From: DATBFG01 sp036558645
GTDB lineage: Bacteria; Acidobacteriota; Terriglobia; Terriglobales; Acidobacteriaceae
Reading direction: 5' to 3'
Length of the DNA stretch: 64,000 nucleotides
NCBI GenBank assembly: GCA_036558645.1
Contig: DATBFG010000048.1
Coordinates: 12,537-76,536, forward strand
Part shown: positions 62,946-64,000 of the stretch, piece after piece
Numbering within the stretch: the first letter of the stretch is position 1
Layout: every line of letters starts with the position of its first letter
Notes under the pieces: model-generated
Told to the model about the DNA's origin: nothing
Seen by the model: only the letters and a program-made list of their open reading frames with translations
The model's database searches: none
Program-made: the position numbers and the translations under genes

Positions 62946-63158
62946 TTACCGAGGCCGAACCCAAATTGCGATTCCTAAGCCTACGACGCCGATCAGGAGC
63001 CAGGGCTTCCAAGGGTTGCCGCTGGCGATATGCGAGATCGATATCAGAGGTACTAAGACATAGATCAGCCAATATGATCGACGTTGAATTCGGTCCCAAC
63101 GACTCTCGCTGCTGCCTTCCTCCAATAACACTGGCCGGTAGTCCTTCACGGCTGCCAC
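62946..63158 (-). CDS. Small two-TM membrane protein (70 aa)
   Basis: SYWLIYVLVPLISISHIA and WLLIGVVGLGIAIWV are two membrane spans after an acidic start (YRPVLLEEGSSESRWDRIQR) and before a basic end (RPR). It begins with GTG at 63158. No ribosome site stands out. No function is known. It lies between the ankyrin gene and the IS110 element. Confidence 0.5.
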   Translation of the reverse strand: MAAVKDYRPVLLEEGSSESRWDRIQRRSYWLIYVLVPLISISHIASGNPWKPWLLIGVVGLGIAIWVRPR

Positions 63159-63189
63159 ACTATCACAGCAGGTCAGATACTGATAACAG

Positions 63190-64000
63190 ATGGGATGAGA
63201 AGGCCGGTCTCCGGACGGGATGCGGTGTACGCTCCCAAGTTATCGACGTGCTCGAAGCACAGATAAGAAGGAGACCGGCAATGAAGAAGGTTAGCACCGT
63301 AGCAGCAGCTCAGACGAAGAATTTTGCAGGGCAGAGACTGACCATCGGTTTGGATCTGGGAGATCGATCCAGCTGGTACTGCGTATTGGATGAAGCAGGC
63401 CGGGTAATGCTGGAACAACGAGTGAGCACGACGCCTAAGGCGTTGGGGGAGGTGTTTGGGGGAATGCCGTGCAGCCGGATCGCACTGGAAACCGGGATGC
63501 ACTCGCCCTGGATCAGTCGCCTGCTGAGTGGACTGGGGCACGAAGTGATCGTGGCCCATGCCCGGAACGTGCGACTGATCGGGGAGAGCCGGAAAAAAGA
63601 CGATCGGCTGGATGCGCAGACACTGGCACGGCTGGCCAGGGTCGATCCCGCGTTGCTGTGTCCGGTGAAGCATCGTAGCGCGAAGGCGCAAGCCGATCTG
63701 ACGGTGATTCGAGCGCGAGCCGGTCTGGTGCGAGCGCGGACGGCGCTGGTGAACACCGCCCGCGGGCTGGCCAAGAGCTATGGCGAGCGACTGCGGGGCT
63801 GCAATGTGCGCAACATGAATCCGGAAAAAGCGGAAGGTCTGAGCCCGGAGTTGCAGAGCGCGCTGCAGCCGCTGCTGGCCGGGATCGAGTCGGTGAGCGA
63901 ACGCATTCACGAGTACAACCAGCGCATCGAGCAACTGGCACAGGAGAGTTATCCGCAGGCGGCGTTGCTGAAACAGGTGAAGGGTGTAGGCACACTGATC
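63190..64000 (+). mobile_element. IS110-family element, left end and transposase start (cut by window edge)
   Basis: The left noncoding part (63190-63280) opens with the repeat shared with 61851 and contains GCCGGTCTCC (63203-63212) and its exact complement GGAGACCGGC (63270-63279), a 10-bp inverted repeat with a 57-base loop. The second arm covers the ribosome site AAGGAG of the transposase. IS110 elements lack long terminal repeats and, in one subgroup, make a bridge RNA from the noncoding end, which may be here. The right end is beyond the window. Confidence 0.75.
63281..64000 (+). CDS. IS110-family transposase, N-terminal part (cut by window edge)
   Basis: The frame is open from ATG 63281 to the last base, giving 240 residues. 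The DEDD catalytic core shows as IGLDLGDRSSWYCVLDEAG (D), IALETG (E) and KKDDRLDAQTLARLARVDP (D, D). This recombinase cuts and joins DNA through a Holliday-junction-like intermediate, guided by RNA in studied members. A Tnp C-terminal serine domain must lie beyond the window. AAGGAG lies seven bases before the ATG. Confidence 0.92.
   Translation, partial: MKKVSTVAAAQTKNFAGQRLTIGLDLGDRSSWYCVLDEAGRVMLEQRVSTTPKALGEVFGGMPCSRIALETGMHSPWISRLLSGLGHEVIVAHARNVRLIGESRKKDDRLDAQTLARLARVDPALLCPVKHRSAKAQADLTVIRARAGLVRARTALVNTARGLAKSYGERLRGCNVRNMNPEKAEGLSPELQSALQPLLAGIESVSERIHEYNQRIEQLAQESYPQAALLKQVKGVGTLI

Noticed and set aside
63173..63934. 253-codon frame on the minus strand
   Set aside because: It is antisense to the transposase, which has the catalytic motifs and ribosome site.

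Overview
The window looks like chromosomal DNA of an Acidobacteriota (Terriglobia / Koribacter-like) bacterium. No single marker proves this. The gene style points there: an Oar-like TonB-dependent receptor with an N-terminal carboxypeptidase-regulatory domain, a GWxTD-domain protein, a Ser/Thr kinase fused to a TolB-like propeller, a DUF3857 protein with a degenerate transglutaminase core, and many secreted TPR proteins. Strong GGAGG-type ribosome sites occur before many starts, including several GTG and TTG starts. There is one tRNA (Lys, CTT), no rRNA and no CRISPR array.

Layout. Bases 1-4.5 kb are a decayed region: a frameshifted small gene, an FG-GAP protein broken by one missing base, an IS110 transposase remnant joined to an integrase remnant, and a tRNA-3'-end-like scar. 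4.5-10 kb holds a giant cholesterol-oxidase-like GMC protein and a small partner gene. 10.7-12.5 kb has a secreted hydrolase bracketed by direct repeats, and a SRPBCC-like protein. 12.7-16.6 kb is a tightly packed succinate dehydrogenase/fumarate reductase operon. 16.8-20.8 kb is a one-module NRPS (C-A-PCP-TE). 20.8-24 kb is mostly unknown small genes.

24-29 kb carries a DUF3857 protein convergent with an esterase / M19 dipeptidase / ATP-grasp operon. 29-33.6 kb has a TPR protein coupled to a ClC channel, an acetyltransferase and a zinc alcohol dehydrogenase. 34.2-39.5 kb is an unrecognised three-gene operon: a 1061-aa protein, a membrane protein and a peptidoglycan-binding amidase-like protein. 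39.7-46.8 kb has a second ClC channel, a kinase-propeller protein and a MacA-like adaptor with its ATPase but no permease. 47.2-59.9 kb is envelope-rich: GWxTD protein, beta-barrel protein, BON lipoprotein, TonB receptor, TPR and PilZ proteins. 60-64 kb has tRNA-Lys, small membrane proteins, a RibD/DHFR-like reductase, an ankyrin protein with an NTF2-like immunity tail, and the start of an IS110 element cut by the window edge.

Three families of dispersed repeats tie the two ends and the 10-24 kb section together and suggest repeated insertion and decay. The best candidates for undescribed biology are the 34-39.5 kb operon, the duplicated module in the GMC giant, the stand-alone NRPS, and the ankyrin-immunity fusion. 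All functional statements come from reading motifs; no database search was run.
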